From the NCBI GenBank assembly GCA_963971425.1, contig OZ020525.1, positions 17,428,187-17,492,186 of the forward strand: 64,000 nt of DNA, written 5' to 3'. Source of the stretch: Bryoerythrophyllum caledonicum (Eukaryota > Streptophyta > Bryopsida > Pottiales > Pottiaceae). A program made the position numbers and the translations under genes. The notes under the pieces are model-generated. The model was not told the origin of the DNA. It did not search any database and saw only the letters and a program-made list of their open reading frames with translations. Shown here one piece after another: positions 1 to 12,000 of this stretch (positions are counted from its first letter, which is position 1; every line of letters begins with the position of its first letter).

Positions 1-2502
1 CGTTTCCAGGGATTTTTATCATGTGCCAAACTCTCTAAATCTTAAAGACAACTCACACTTAATACCTCAGCCCATCCCAAAATTTGGCTTCCCCAATACC
101 TTAGTGACCGGTAATAAGTATCCACAAGTGTTAGTTTAAACTTTGTTGAGCGTCAGAGTAGTTTTTCGGTAAGTTTTTACAGTGTCCGGAAAGTCACTGC
201 CCTCCGTTCTCACAGTTTAGAGGCCAAAATATCCACAATCTAACTTTACACCTTGAAAGAGTTAAAAGGTTGTAGCTAGTTTATCGGCCTTTACAATCTA
301 CCAAGAAATAGTCCCGGTAAACCGATCACGCAAAGTCGGATTCCAACTACAACCACACCCAATGAATCAAACAAAGAAGATACAAGAATCACAACAGTTT
401 CATGCTAAGAAAATCACATAAATAAGACAACCTTCCAAGGGAATCATCAACCTCATCCACTGTAAGGGTACAAACTCCGGAATACTCCGGACTCAGGCTT
501 AGCTAGGATATCTCCCAATGTACCATGAAGGGGGATATTACTCCTCCTCTCCACCAATCCAAACACTTCCCACTTAAGAGACGCTATCATAGATAGCCGT
601 GGGCTTTCCGGATTCCATCCAACAAGCAACTCTTCCCAGTCCCACTAGTCAAGGGTTTGGAGTAGATCCTTGATCTTCCACCACCATCTAGTCTAGATAT
701 TATCCTACATCCTTCGGAAGCCTAAACTCACATTCAACCACATAACATTCAACAAGCCACGACTTCGCATATCCTAGCAAAGACTCACTAGGAGGACTCA
801 ACCCTCTCCTCCTCCACTTACACAAGCTCAACAAAACTCTAGACACAAGTAATGAAGGCAAGACACAACCAAAAAAACAAAAAGAAGAGTACTTAAACCA
901 AAATCCCAAGGCTCTTTAGGTAGACAAACGCTACTAGCTACCCTCCAAAACTAGATCCACAAAAGGTGGAAATGGCATCTAGCTCCTAGAGAGTGCACAA
1001 AAGTCAATAGCTACCCTCCAAAAACCAGATCTACAAAAAATCAAAATGATATTTAGATCCTAAAATCAAGAGCACCCTACTCACCAGCGGATTACCGGTA
1101 GATTAGTAAACCCGAAGACTCCCGGTTCGAGACCGATAAAACATTCTCTAATAAAAGTAAGTAGCCGAAGAAATCACTCTGGTGGTAGTGACCGGGTGCG
1201 CAATGGGGCCTCATTGACATCACTACTCTCACCCTAGTGTTTAAATCTAGTAATTTTAAAAACATTCTATCAACCAATAGGATAAATCAACAATAACACA
1301 TAACATATAACAAAGGCTCAAGCGGAAGACTCATTCGAATGAGTGGAGTTATCTTCCGGTTGATCCATAGGGGGATTGACAAAAAGATTAGGAGTACCTA
1401 CGGGTACATGGTCAAGAGAATCCACCGAAAGGTTGGAAGTCTCAACCGGGAGGTCTACCGGTAGATTGGGAGTATCCACTGGTAGATTCGATGTATCGAA
1501 TGATACATCATGAGTCTCCATTAGATCAACAAGCATGGCTACTAAAGACTCAACCAAAGAATCTGGTGGTGAGAAAGAGAGGTCAACCGGTTCCTTCCAG
1601 ATAGATTTTATCGGGAGGCCTCGTTTCCTATTGTAGACCTTCACACCCGATTCCTTGGAGGATGGAGAATCCGCTCGACTTACTTAACATTGAGTGGATG
1701 GATCATCCTCCTCTGAAGAAAGAGAACTGTCATAGACAAATCTTCTCTTCTTCCGCGGCGGGCTCCGGGTATGCAATGGCATGGTGGCACTGGTTTGTCC
1801 GGCAAGTAACTTGGTCACTGCCACCTTGGTTTCTTGAGCCTTGACCTTCGTGTCAAGATGTTCTTTCTGAGATGACCGGAGATCTTTCTTCACCTTGGTC
1901 AGTTGTTTCCGGTCTTCCCGGACCGCAGCCAAGATGTCTCCGTTGTTCTCTTCTACAAATACCTTCCAGAGCCCTATGAAGACTTTTTGCCTCCTGAAGC
2001 TTCATCTCCTTCTGGTGGACATCCCTGTCGTATAAAGAAAGATCGATAACCACAACATATTGAGAGTCCTAACCAACATCAAATAAACGAAAAACATACA
2101 CTAATATAAGTATATGTAATACACCCTGAAGGAAAAAGATGTAAATCACACGTAGTCAAGCGTCCCGCACTCCATGAGGGGAGAATCAAAGAGTGTGAGC
2201 GGAACTAGAGAATGTGGAGCCTTTACTAATGACTAATCATCACTTACAAGCAAGCATTCACTAATCACTCGAGTCTAAACACACTCACAATGTTTGACTT
2301 GACAAAGACGTCAAGTCAAGGACGTGTGCGGTGCTATACGCACACGCATACAACCCTTAGTGGATGAAAATCATCCATGGATGATTGCGGTGCGTCGCCG
2401 TTCGTTCCTAAACACACGTAGATTAGTAACAAACTAATCTACGTTAAAACTACAATATGAAGAGGCCTCAACGCCACATCCCGTGACATCCCGGTTCACC
2501 TC

Positions 2503-3336
2503 TCAGGAGAACTTGGCAATGTTGTCCACAGAAGTGAGACTCTTGGATGATCGAGGTGGTGGTGGTGGTTTCTCTCGGTGAGACCGGGAGGACCTACCCT
2601 CACTCGAGATCGCCTGAAATGATGAGGCTTCCCGTGGAATTGGCGGTAATGCCAATCGGAGCTCAATGTGTTGAGGAAGGGCCCATGGAGCATGATCCTG
2701 AGGAGCCAGCCCTTGTCTCCATATCCTCTTCTCTTCCGGCTCCAGACGATTGTGATACTCATACAAGTGCATGAGATATGGAGTCAAGCAAGTCTTGGAA
2801 CATCCACATTGTTGTATTGCCCGGTGAAGCAAAATTGCCTCGTCCAACAAAGATCTTCAATCCGGGAAGGAATCCTCGAAAAATGCCTGTATGTAGGTGG
2901 TGGCTAGCTGGACTGTGGGTCTTTCACGTCGGTTGGGGTGGAAGATTGGGTTTAAAAATTCAACCACCCTCCTCAACCGGTGGTTTGTGAATTGGTCACT
3001 CTAGTAGCCCTCCGACACGCCGTAAGAATTTGACAGATACTTGTTCAACAACTCCCGGTTGACTCCAAGTGTCCATCCCTCCTCATGACAAAAGGAATGC
3101 GCCTCCCGCCATACTTCCGTGGTCCATGATGGAGGATTAGCCCGGTAGACTCCCCGGGGCGTCCCGAGAGGTTGCAACTCTGCCACCGCACGTCCCTTCT
3201 GGAAGACCCAAGGCTTCTCATATAGTCCTCTACAACCCATCCGGATGAGATCATCCTCTAGTTGTTCACTTTTCTGAGTCCCCTCCCACTTGTTCGAGTC
3301 AACCTTTGAAAGCGTCAGAGATATCGGTAGAGCCAT
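2503..3336 (-). pseudogene. Decayed ORF of element A
   Basis: Reading from an ATG at 3336, one frame stays coding-like for about 278 codons but is broken by stops at 3001-3003 and near 2853. The segments between read on smoothly, with a VEFLNPIFHPN-like stretch followed by an acidic and then a serine/proline-rich tail. Shorter open pieces at 2053-1853, 1932-1684 and 1644-1318 are rich in Lys/Glu/Gln and look coiled-coil, and may be its 3' part. Copy 2 of element A keeps only the start and a short later piece of this frame, so it is an internal deletion derivative. I do not recognise the protein; a plant transposon or gag-like protein is possible. Confidence 0.45.
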
Positions 3337-4716
3337 GTTGTCTGGGATGGACTAGCTCCGTGATGTGCATGTACCTCCATCAATCTCTCTATCAACTTAT
3401 CACAACCTCTTGTCCGGCCTGGAAAACATAAGTTTATCGGACAACCGGTGTACTTTCTCTAGAACACTTTACTAGACTAACATGGATGTAGGTATTGCAC
3501 GTATCTAGTAATATGATAAACAAAACAACATCACAATTGACCACTTCAAAGAGATGACTTGAGAAAACAAGAATTTGGAAGGGGGTTTCCCGGTTGACTA
3601 AGGTGATCGAGATAAAGACGGAAAAATTAGACAAGATCTAAAGATTAGGGGAGGATAGAGAAAACATAAAAGAAGACTTTGCCATGAGGCCGGGACAATG
3701 GAGAACAAACGATGGGACACAAAGGTAGACGCACAAGTGCAAGAAATCAAAATCTAGAACATACAAGGTCTAGATAGAGTCTACCGGGAGACTTTCTCTA
3801 GACCGGAAAGGAGGTATCCGGAGGTCATCCCGGGGGAAGAAAAGAAAGAAAGAGATCTAACAAACAAGAAAGTTGTACAAACAAGAAAAACCCTACATTT
3901 GGCAAGAATCACTTTTTCCACAACTTCTTGCCACCTCCTTGTTCCACCTGCAACCTCCTTGAAGTCACGGTCTTATCTCTGAATCTTCTCGTTGCGGCCA
4001 TGGATCTCCTTGCACCGCCTCCACGTCTAGGAATCTTCAAAACCATTGTCAAAAAGCCTCCTCCACCACCATCTTCTTCCAAACCCTAGGTTTGACTCTT
4101 CAAATCCTAGGTGCCACCAACTCTCCTCCAAAATCCTAGCTTCCGTGCCCTTCCCTTCACACTTCCTTCAACACCTCCTTGAAAAGCCTCCTCCAACACC
4201 CTCCTTCTTGAAACCCCAACTCCCTAAAGAGAAAGAGAAAGAGAGAAAAAAGGAAAAAAAAATGAGAGAGGGAGATGCGATAGAGGGCGCCTAGAGCGAG
4301 AGGGAAGGAGAAGATCGGGAAGGGGGGTTGCTGGGCTCGCTGGCCAGTGGGGGTCGCTGGACTCGTTGGCCGGTGGGGATCGGGAGGTCGGAAGGAAGGG
4401 CTGCTAGCCGGCAGGTGAGCGCCGGCTCGTGCCCGGGTCCAGCCCGGTAGATACTTGGGTATTCGGTTACCCGACACATACCCAAGTTGGTACCCCAGCA
4501 TGGGATTATTATTATTATTTTAATTTCTTTTTCTTTTATTTTTTGTCTTTTCCTCATACAAAATAAAGTGCCCATTTTCCCAAATAGGAACTTAAAACTT
4601 CTACAACAACAACGTAAAAACCTAAACAACTACTATTAAAACTAACACTACTAAGTATATTATCTAGTTGATGAAGGCTTTGACTAGCTAGTTTAGTCTT
4701 AAGTGGTGATTTGGAC

Positions 4717-4856
4717 ACCTCGAGAGAGGGAAGTAGTTCCAGCTTACTATTTCCTTGTCCAGTGGGCATGGTCTTAGTAGTGGAACGAACAGACACTTTA
4801 TTCACGCTGGTCTCCTTCGGAGACCGGCATTTTTTATTTTTTATTTTTTTTCTTCT
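4717..4856 (+). mobile_element. 5'-truncated LINE 3' end, inserted in element A
   Basis: This 140-bp piece matches the 3' end of the LINE at 36356-37343. Shared text includes GTAGTTCCAGCTTACTA, GTGGGCATGGTCTTAGTAG and CAGACACTTTATTCACG, then a TTCGGAGACCGG hairpin and a T-rich tail. It is flanked by a perfect 10-bp duplication, TGATTTGGAC, at 4707-4716 and 4857-4866. The uninterrupted sequence is seen in the other copy of element A near 32450. Severe 5' truncation plus a variable target duplication is typical of LINE insertion. Confidence 0.8.
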
Positions 4857-5126
4857 TGATTTGGACTTTTGTCCCGGAGATCCTTCTAGGTTTTTCCGGG
4901 CATTCTTTCTAGGTTTTTTTTAGCCCAACCTTGGTAGTTTTAAGGCCCGGTTTTATCACCACTTTAACACTAATTAACTAGTTAAGCATTCACCGACTAA
5001 TACTAATTATTATACAACCTACTTCTACGTAATACTAATTACTTTTCCGGTTATCTAAGACTAAAAATCACAATTTAACTATTTTTTTTGGTAGGGGCAA
5101 CCAAGTGGGAGTTTCAGACTTGTACA

Positions 5127-7519
5127 CCAACCCACGTGTTTCTCCAAATCCTTATTTGCTTCGCACGTGGCCACTCCAGATGTCAGCACTCCACAAGTAC
5201 TCTAACGTCTAGACGCTCTGGCTATATGGCCTCGATGAAAGACGCGACAACCTCCTTGACGAATCGGTGAGAATTTTTCAGGAACGCTCTTCAACGGGTG
5301 GCAGTTTCCCAGACCCTACCACACACTCTCTTGTTCTTCTTGCATTCGCTTCACCGCCTCATCTCTTTCGCGGTTGTGTTGCAGAACAAGGTTGTAGCAC
5401 TCCAAGCGCCGAGCAAGTATCCTCTTCGCTTGCGACGTTGATCTTGTCTCAACTCTATGCATCAAACCACGCATCCACACTCTACGTGAAAGTCCCGAAA
5501 ACATGGAATCCTCGTCAAATCCGGCCGCATCAATCTATGCAAGATGATGAACTTTTTCCTACCACACTTACAAACAGATTAGCTTGCCTCCATCTCCTCA
5601 ACGAACTCCGTCACTGCTCCTTCTCCTTGAGTCCAGTGCACTTAACCACTTCTGAACTCTAAACGCTTAAACAATTCCACAAAAGTATCACTCAAGGAAG
5701 AAAACCTATTAGGTGTGTTATAATATCACGATTACACCCATTGTTGTGATATGATCTTTGTGAAGTAATAAATAAGTGAAAAACACTCACAAATCCAATA
5801 AGCCGAGTCCATGCGACTCTTCAAGAGTGAAAGCATATTGATGAAACTAATGATGTGCAAGACGCACACACCCTCACCTCATCACGTGGAGACTCAACTT
5901 GAAAAAGATGACTTGTCTTCCTCAACCACACGTGGAGGTCATTTGGGCTCCAAGTCCCAAATGAGGTGTCAAAAGACACCACCGCTGAACTAACCGTTAC
6001 TAATCCTAACCTAGTCCTAACTAATTCAAACCCTAATTACTAACTAGGGCTAAGATCTACGCCTTTTGGTAACTCCACAACTCCCTAGGTGGTTTTTAAC
6101 CGGAAACCACCTATACAAACGCCTCCATGCGTTGATCCTAACATCTTTGTCTACTACACAACTATAAATTTTATAGTTTTTCTTATACACTTAAACAAAT
6201 CGTACACAACAAAGAGGTTTTTCAATGAAATACCTCAATGACAAACTTCATATTAAACCTAAAATTTCAAATCCAATGCCTTTTTTTTATTCAATTAATA
6301 GAAGAAATTGTAACTCTAGATCAAAACATAAAGTATGTCATTGCTAGTATGTCATTAGCCAGTGTGTCATTGACGTGTCTTTAATTCTTTAAGGCCTACA
6401 AGGGTGACCATATCTACAAGTGTAATAAATAATGAAAAACGTAACGTGTACACTGGGTACATTTTATTGCAACTAGTTGTCACGGAAATCACTATAATTT
6501 GCCAATCAGACTGTGATACACACTCTCACCACATTTCTTGGAAGTGTACGGATCCTTGGAACCAATCCTTTAAGGCCTTTGAGCTCGCGAGGCCCATCAA
6601 GAATCTATGAGTGTGATAGATAATGTAAAACATCATCTACAAAGATGGTACATTTCATCACAACCCCACTTCACTTTACTTCACCACCAATTCTTGGGAC
6701 TGATTTGTGTGCCTATGGTCTCATCAAAATTGCCAAAATGTGCTACACGTACGTTGCAAAGACTGTTTTGGCCCATATTTCTTCAATTCATTGCTACAAT
6801 GCAATTTTGCTCCCTCTAGAGACCACGTATACGCCTTACAGGCTTCAATAGGTTAAACTAAGACCGTGGATCAAACAAAGATGAAATATCAGTAAACGAA
6901 AATCTCAAATTACTTCAAAAGTGACGACTTTTGGGCCTTTTATCCTAACAAGGTTATTGCGACCTTCCTTTAATGAGCTAAAACGATTTAGCTCCCTCTG
7001 AAATGAATAGAATAAGAGAGTTATACACTGACGTACTTTTCTCTCCTTCGGTAGCAATATCCTACTAATGCATCTATATGAGACCTTGAAAATTCATATG
7101 TTCCTCTATAAGATTAGGAGTCATAAAAAAAATATCCTTCAACTCTCAAAGTCGTATACACTCAATAAAGGTTTAAGAAAAACCCTTAGAGAAAGATTGA
7201 TGTTATAGGGCATCAACATTTGTAAAATGTGGTATCCAGTGTGAAACACCCGTAAATGTATGTGTTGCAAACACGGCACCACAACCTTAGTGTAGTCGTT
7301 TGGGTCATGGCACACCAGTGAGGTGGTTGTGAATTCAAGTCCTATTGCCGGAGTGGTGCCTACCACCATAGTCCATCCAATTATGGAGGAGGGTCCCAAG
7401 GCCTCCTTGTATGGGGACCCACAAAGCCCTTGGGGGAAATGACATGTCGATTGTCTTTAAGGCAATTAATGTAGGGAAGCACTTAGTGTAGAAAAGTGTT
7501 TATCCTTGAGAGGGGGGAG
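5127..7519. other. Gene-poor stretch, possible worn coding remnant at 5316-5700
   Basis: No complete gene is visible. On the minus strand, 5504-5316 reads as an Arg/Glu-rich, coiled-coil-like peptide and plausible but interrupted coding text continues on both sides, so this may be the remnant of a transposon protein. The opposite frame (5267-5662) is also open but looks like its shadow. The rest is AT-rich, with nothing I can name. Confidence 0.3.
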
Positions 7520-7740
7520 TACACTAAAGATCACATTTAGTGTAATGCTCAGTAAATAACTTGTAAATGCGATAAGTTTTTACTTTAAGTGAATATTTTT
7601 ACCAACTATGGTTATAATGATCCTCTTGTCTGAATACTATAGAGAGTTGTGCACTTGGTAAAAATTGGCATCAAGAGTAAAAACTTATCGCATTTACAAG
7701 TCATTTACTGAGCATTACAATAAATGTGATCTTTAGTGTA
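7520..7740. mobile_element. Foldback element with ~62-bp inverted arms
   Basis: The arms at 7520-7582 and 7678-7740 are near-perfect inverted repeats; both outer ends read TACACTAAAGATCACA inward. The loop is about 95 bp. The outermost TA on each side could be a target duplication, giving CACTAAAG ends as in Tc1/mariner-type MITEs. That assignment is an inference; the inverted repeat itself is directly visible. Confidence 0.75.
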
Positions 7741-7776
7741 GTTCTAATACACTAGCCTATGTCCCGTGACCATTTG

Positions 7777-7841
7777 CTTAGTGAAGAGAATGAACAAACA
7801 CTATATTCACGTCCTTCGGAGACCGGAGTTCTTCTTCTTCT
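7777..7841 (+). mobile_element. LINE 3'-end fragment
   Basis: This short piece matches the last ~65 bp of the LINE family at 36356-37343: a diverged GAACAAACACTATATTCACG block, then CCTTCGGAGACCGGAG and a TTCTTCTTCTTCT tail. It has no coding capacity. A flanking duplication was not resolved. Confidence 0.65.
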
Positions 7842-8478
7842 ATTGCAAACACTAAATATCATAAGTATTGTGGTATTTTCTGCCAGAAAAGGCTCCTTTC
7901 TTCCGGCACAACAAACGCTTGTGGGCCACCCCCACTCACAGCAAAAATCACTCAACGCTTCATTCGGACTTCTAGACCTCAAATCTACGAAAATCCTAGA
8001 CTGAACGACTTCTTCAGACAAAAAGAAAATCCCCTAAAGCCGCTGTGCCTCCCTCACTATCTAAGACCTGCCTAGATCTAAGAGACTCACTTTGTAAATG
8101 AAATGTAGGTAACTGTTGCTGTGAGGTTCCCTTTCCGTCACTCGTACAAACGCGACACTTACCACAAACACGACACCGTCAAGGGGAATCTTCGAAATTT
8201 AAATCAACGGCTGAGATCTCTCTGGTACCTCAATTGAGCCCCCTCTCCCCTCACTCGAGAAAACCATACGTTCTACAAAAAGTGAAGATACAGGCGCTGA
8301 AGGTGTACCTGAGGGGTAGATACTCCAATACGTAACGCAATTGGGTCCCCCTAATCCCCAAAAGGCGTCAAAGTCGTTCACCTAATGATTTCTACATAAT
8401 ATGAAGATTTGTTGAAAATATTGTGCGCTCTGGGTAGAGGCTGGAGCTAGTGACGTAATTGAGACATAACGCCTCTTT

Positions 8479-8799
8479 CTATGTATTATGAAGATTTACT
8501 GCTGCAGAATGTTCATTTGAGGTAGAAGTTTTGGCCGGTGACGCAATTGAGCCGCCTCGCAGAGCGCGGTGTGTCGCTGTCGCGGAGGAGCTGATTGCAG
8601 GGAAAGGCTCGAGCCGGGACGCGCCACAGCCATAGCCACTGCGGCCCCACTCAAACCCCAGGCTCGCGTCTCCTCGCACCAGTTGCGCACTCGGGGCCGT
8701 GCCTGCTTCCCCGCTGCTGCTGCCGTCGTGACCGGGGCCGGGAGAGGAGGTGACCTCTGTTGCACTCCTCTTTCTGTTTCTCGCTCTCGTGTTCGCCAT
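8479..8799 (-). CDS. Possible small hypothetical protein, divergent from DRP2
   Basis: An ATG at 8799 opens a 106-codon frame that is GC-rich and low in complexity: basic at the start (RARNRKR), then Ser/Gly/Ala-rich. It resembles no family I know. It lies 296 bp from the DRP2 start codon on the opposite strand, in a GC-rich island that may simply be the DRP2 promoter and leader, where open frames arise by chance. It could be a first exon of a divergent gene. Without expression data it is a weak call. Confidence 0.2.
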   Translation of the reverse strand: MANTRARNRKRSATEVTSSPGPGHDGSSSGEAGTAPSAQLVRGDASLGFEWGRSGYGCGASRLEPFPAISSSATATHRALRGGSIASPAKTSTSNEHSAAVNLHNT

Positions 8800-9095
8800 T
8801 CGCAGTGGGCGGAAACTCTCGCTGTGACCGTGTGACGGTGCGCCAGGTGGTGCAGACTGAGTCGTAGGGAGGCGCGGACGGGGAAGGTGCCGGAGTGCGG
8901 GGAGGGCGATGATCGGGAGGACGGGGAGGGGTTTGCGCGATTGATAGATCGGGCGATCTGGAGGAGAGGAGAGGGGAGGGTTTGAGATCTAGGGATAGAG
9001 TGAGCATTTGGTTGTAGCGGGGTTTGGTTGCGTGGAGGTGAAGAGGAGGAGGTGGAGCGGCGGTGATCTGGTGATTTGGATCTGGTGAGAGCGCC
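8800..9095 (+). promoter_or_regulatory. GC-rich DRP2 leader/promoter region
   Basis: The ~300 bases before the DRP2 start codon are markedly richer in G and C than the flanking DNA and contain no gene on the plus strand. The ATG at 9096 lies in a favourable context (GCGCCATGGG). No TATA box stands out. A 5' UTR within this stretch is likely but not demonstrable here. Confidence 0.35.
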
Positions 9096-12000
9096 ATGGG
9101 GGACAACAGAGCTGCCGTTGAGCGGTTTTCGAGTGCGATGGATAGCTTGGTGCTGCTTGGCGAGTCAATGCAACAGGCGTCGTCTCTGCTGGCGGATGAC
9201 GATGGCGGTGGCGACGCGCCCCGGGCGTCTGCCCCAAGCGTCGTTGCGCTTGGAAGCGTGGTATGTTTCTTGTGGATCTCACTTTCGGTCGATTTTCGTT
9301 ACGAGGTTCTGTTGAATTAGGTTAAGTTCAGCTGGTGTTTAGATATGTTTGGGCCACTGGCGGATCAGATCTTTCGCTGTGTTTCCTTATTGTGTGGAGG
9401 CATGCAGGTTTCTCCGCTGATTTGGAATTGTGAGGATCACGTAATCGTGTAGTGGTAGTCGATCCGTCGTCTCTCGCTTTCTTGAGTAGATCTTCAATGA
9501 GCGCAGTTTAGCTCAAGGACGATCCTCCTTCGCCGTAGCGTGCATGAGGGTGATCTAAGTGAATTCAAGAAATATTTTCGGATGCATGGCAAGGATCGCA
9601 TAGAATTGGAGGAGTCTCTGCACTGCATGCGGTGGTCGTTGTTCGGACTTTCTTTCGAATTCGAAGACTAGGTCGTGCATCACAGGATGCTGAGATCTGC
9701 CAAAGCCCTCTGGAACCGTTATGGATCTACTGTTAGGCAATGTGCTCCTCAATGTGGGGTGAACGTGGCAGTGTGAGAAGCTTGATGAACCTACAGCTAG
9801 GTTCAGGATCAGTTATAGCAAGCGTATACTGGTGATTCGGCTGGATCTTTTCTCGGTGCTGTTGACAAGAGATGATGTGAGATGTAGCTGCCACAGAGAT
9901 CCTGAATTGCACTTTTGGTAGACTCGCCTTGAAGTGACGAAAACGACAGGGATTAATGTGCTTGAGTTGTAGTAAATAATCATTGTGGAGTAGGTTGATA
10001 AGTTGGCTCTGCTAATTGAGATGATGCAAACGCTGCAGAAATTTAGTGGTCGGGAATGGCATAAGTAGAGCTAGGGAAATCTTCTACGCCCTTCCCGAGG
10101 AAAGAGTTATTCTGGTAGTTTCGGAAGCAGTTTGTGAAGCTACAAGGAATCGAGCTCTTTTGAAGTGACTAATGTTTCAATGTGGTTCTTGGGAAATGTT
10201 TACCTTCCTCTACGTTTTTTTCTAATATGTGACAGCTGTTGTGGATATGTGCGCTAATATGGCTATTTTAAACGTTTGATTTCTCTTGTTTGTTAAATTT
10301 CAGAGTGCTGGGAAGTCGGCGGTATTGAACAGTCTTATCGGTCACCCAGTCTTGGTAAGTGGATTTAACTGTGTTTGATTAGTACTCGCATATGATTACG
10401 TAAGTCAATTTTCATTTTAGTTTATTAGGAGAGAAATATGAAATCAGCTTTCTCGGGCGTACATCTCATGCTTTAAATTTTAGTGTTCAGCATTTTACTG
10501 GGAAAGCAATTTTAGGTCGTTTGTTTCATTCGCGTTGTCTTGTATTTCTCAGCCAACGGGTGAAAATGGAGCCACACGAGCCCCCATTATCCTTGATATG
10601 GAGCGTGACAAGTCGGGTAGCAGCAGAGGTTTGGCGGTTGTATTGGAAGGAAGAACGCAAAATGTCTCAGCAAGTGAGTAGCTTGTTTCAAGAGTTCGTA
10701 ATTCCGTTGTGGTTAACGGATGTCTCCCACAGCAAGTACAGAGCAACCTTTGTCGTTGGGCTGGATGTCTAGCTGCATGACCATTCTTATCTGATTAAAT
10801 CTACTGTGGTTTTGTATAGGTGATGTACGTCACTCATTGCAAGGGAGACTGAAAAACGCAAGCTCCTCGAAAGGAAGGAATGATGGAATTCGTCTGACTC
10901 TTCGATCTGCCTCCAGTGAGTAATCTGCAGTTACAATAACTTTGCCATGCATTTTATTAACTTGAACCCACCTAGTCTAATTTTCTAATTATGTTCGTGA
11001 ATTATCGACATTGTCCGCTGAATTCGAATTGTCCTGTCAGCCCCGGAGATAATGGTAAATCGAGTCAGTGTAGTATGGCAACTGTGTAGTAAACTGATTT
11101 TTGAGTTACTCAAATCATTTGTTGCCTGAATGTTTTTATCTTTGTGTCCTTTGGTGAACGTTGGACTTGAGCTTCTTGTACTTGCCTCACGTGATTTCTT
11201 GTTTCGCCTGCGCAGGTCCGCCGTTGAAGCTAATCGACCTTCCTGGGATCGCCGGATCAATTGATGACTCGCCTGTAAGCCCTGACACCGTCATTGCTTG
11301 CTTGTATTTCATTTATAATCTAGTTGTGTCTATGAGCTTATCTGAATTTTTGTCAACTGTGCAGGCTCACGACCTTGCTGCAAACAATGATACCATATTG
11401 CTGATTGTGATTCCAGCGACCTCATGTCGGGATGTTGCAGCTTCTAAAGCCTTGAAGTTGGCTCAAGAACTAGATTCAGATGGTCCGTGACTCAAACTAT
11501 TTTACTTTGGGTTTCAAACCGACCAATTTGCTTTAGTTTGGAATTCCTAGTGATGCTCAGAAAGAATTCCTGTCTTTCTGCAGTCATGAAACTGTCGATA
11601 TGGATTTACGAGAAATGTTTCTTATTATGATGCAGGAACAAGGACTGTAGGAGTTATTAGCAAAGTTGATCAAGCAGCTTCAGATCCTAGAAGTTTAGCT
11701 GCTGTAAATGCACTTATTTCTGGACAAGGCCCACCATCCACTGCGGACATACCTTGGGTTGCACTGATTGGCCAGTCTGTCTCGATAGCTGCTGCCCACT
11801 CGAATGGCGAGGACTCCTTAGATACAGCTTGGAAGGCTGAAATGGAATCATTGAAATCAATTTTAAATGGAGCACCTTCTGCTAAACTAGGACGGATCGC
11901 CCTGGTTGAAACTTTGTCACACCAAATCCGAACTCGACTGAAGCAAAGACTTCCGAACTTATTATCTGGGTATGACGGTCTATCCAAAACCTACGGTGGT

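Larger units (their letters stand above)
1..5126 (-). mobile_element. Element A, copy 1 (minus orientation, left edge cut by the window)
   Basis: On the minus strand this copy runs from position 5126 down to the window edge and matches the plus-strand copy at 32196-34802 over most of its length. Matching blocks are about 1-640 with 34130-34730, 1080-1290 with 33930-34130, 3260-3390 with 33690-33800, 3600-3950 with 33100-33420, and 4860-5126 with 32196-32460. It begins TGTACAAGTCTGAAACTC, against TGTAGGAGTTTGAAACTC in the other copy. It carries a decayed ORF (3336-2503) and coiled-coil-like pieces (2053-1318), and a LINE fragment is inserted at 4717-4856. The family is not recognised. The clean ends of the other copy (TG...CA, 5-bp target duplication) suggest an LTR-retrotransposon derivative, but no second LTR is seen. 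Confidence 0.7.

Noticed and set aside
1080..1150. GGTTCGAGACC resembling a tRNA T-loop
   Set aside because: No matching A box, acceptor stem or cloverleaf could be found; it lies within element A.
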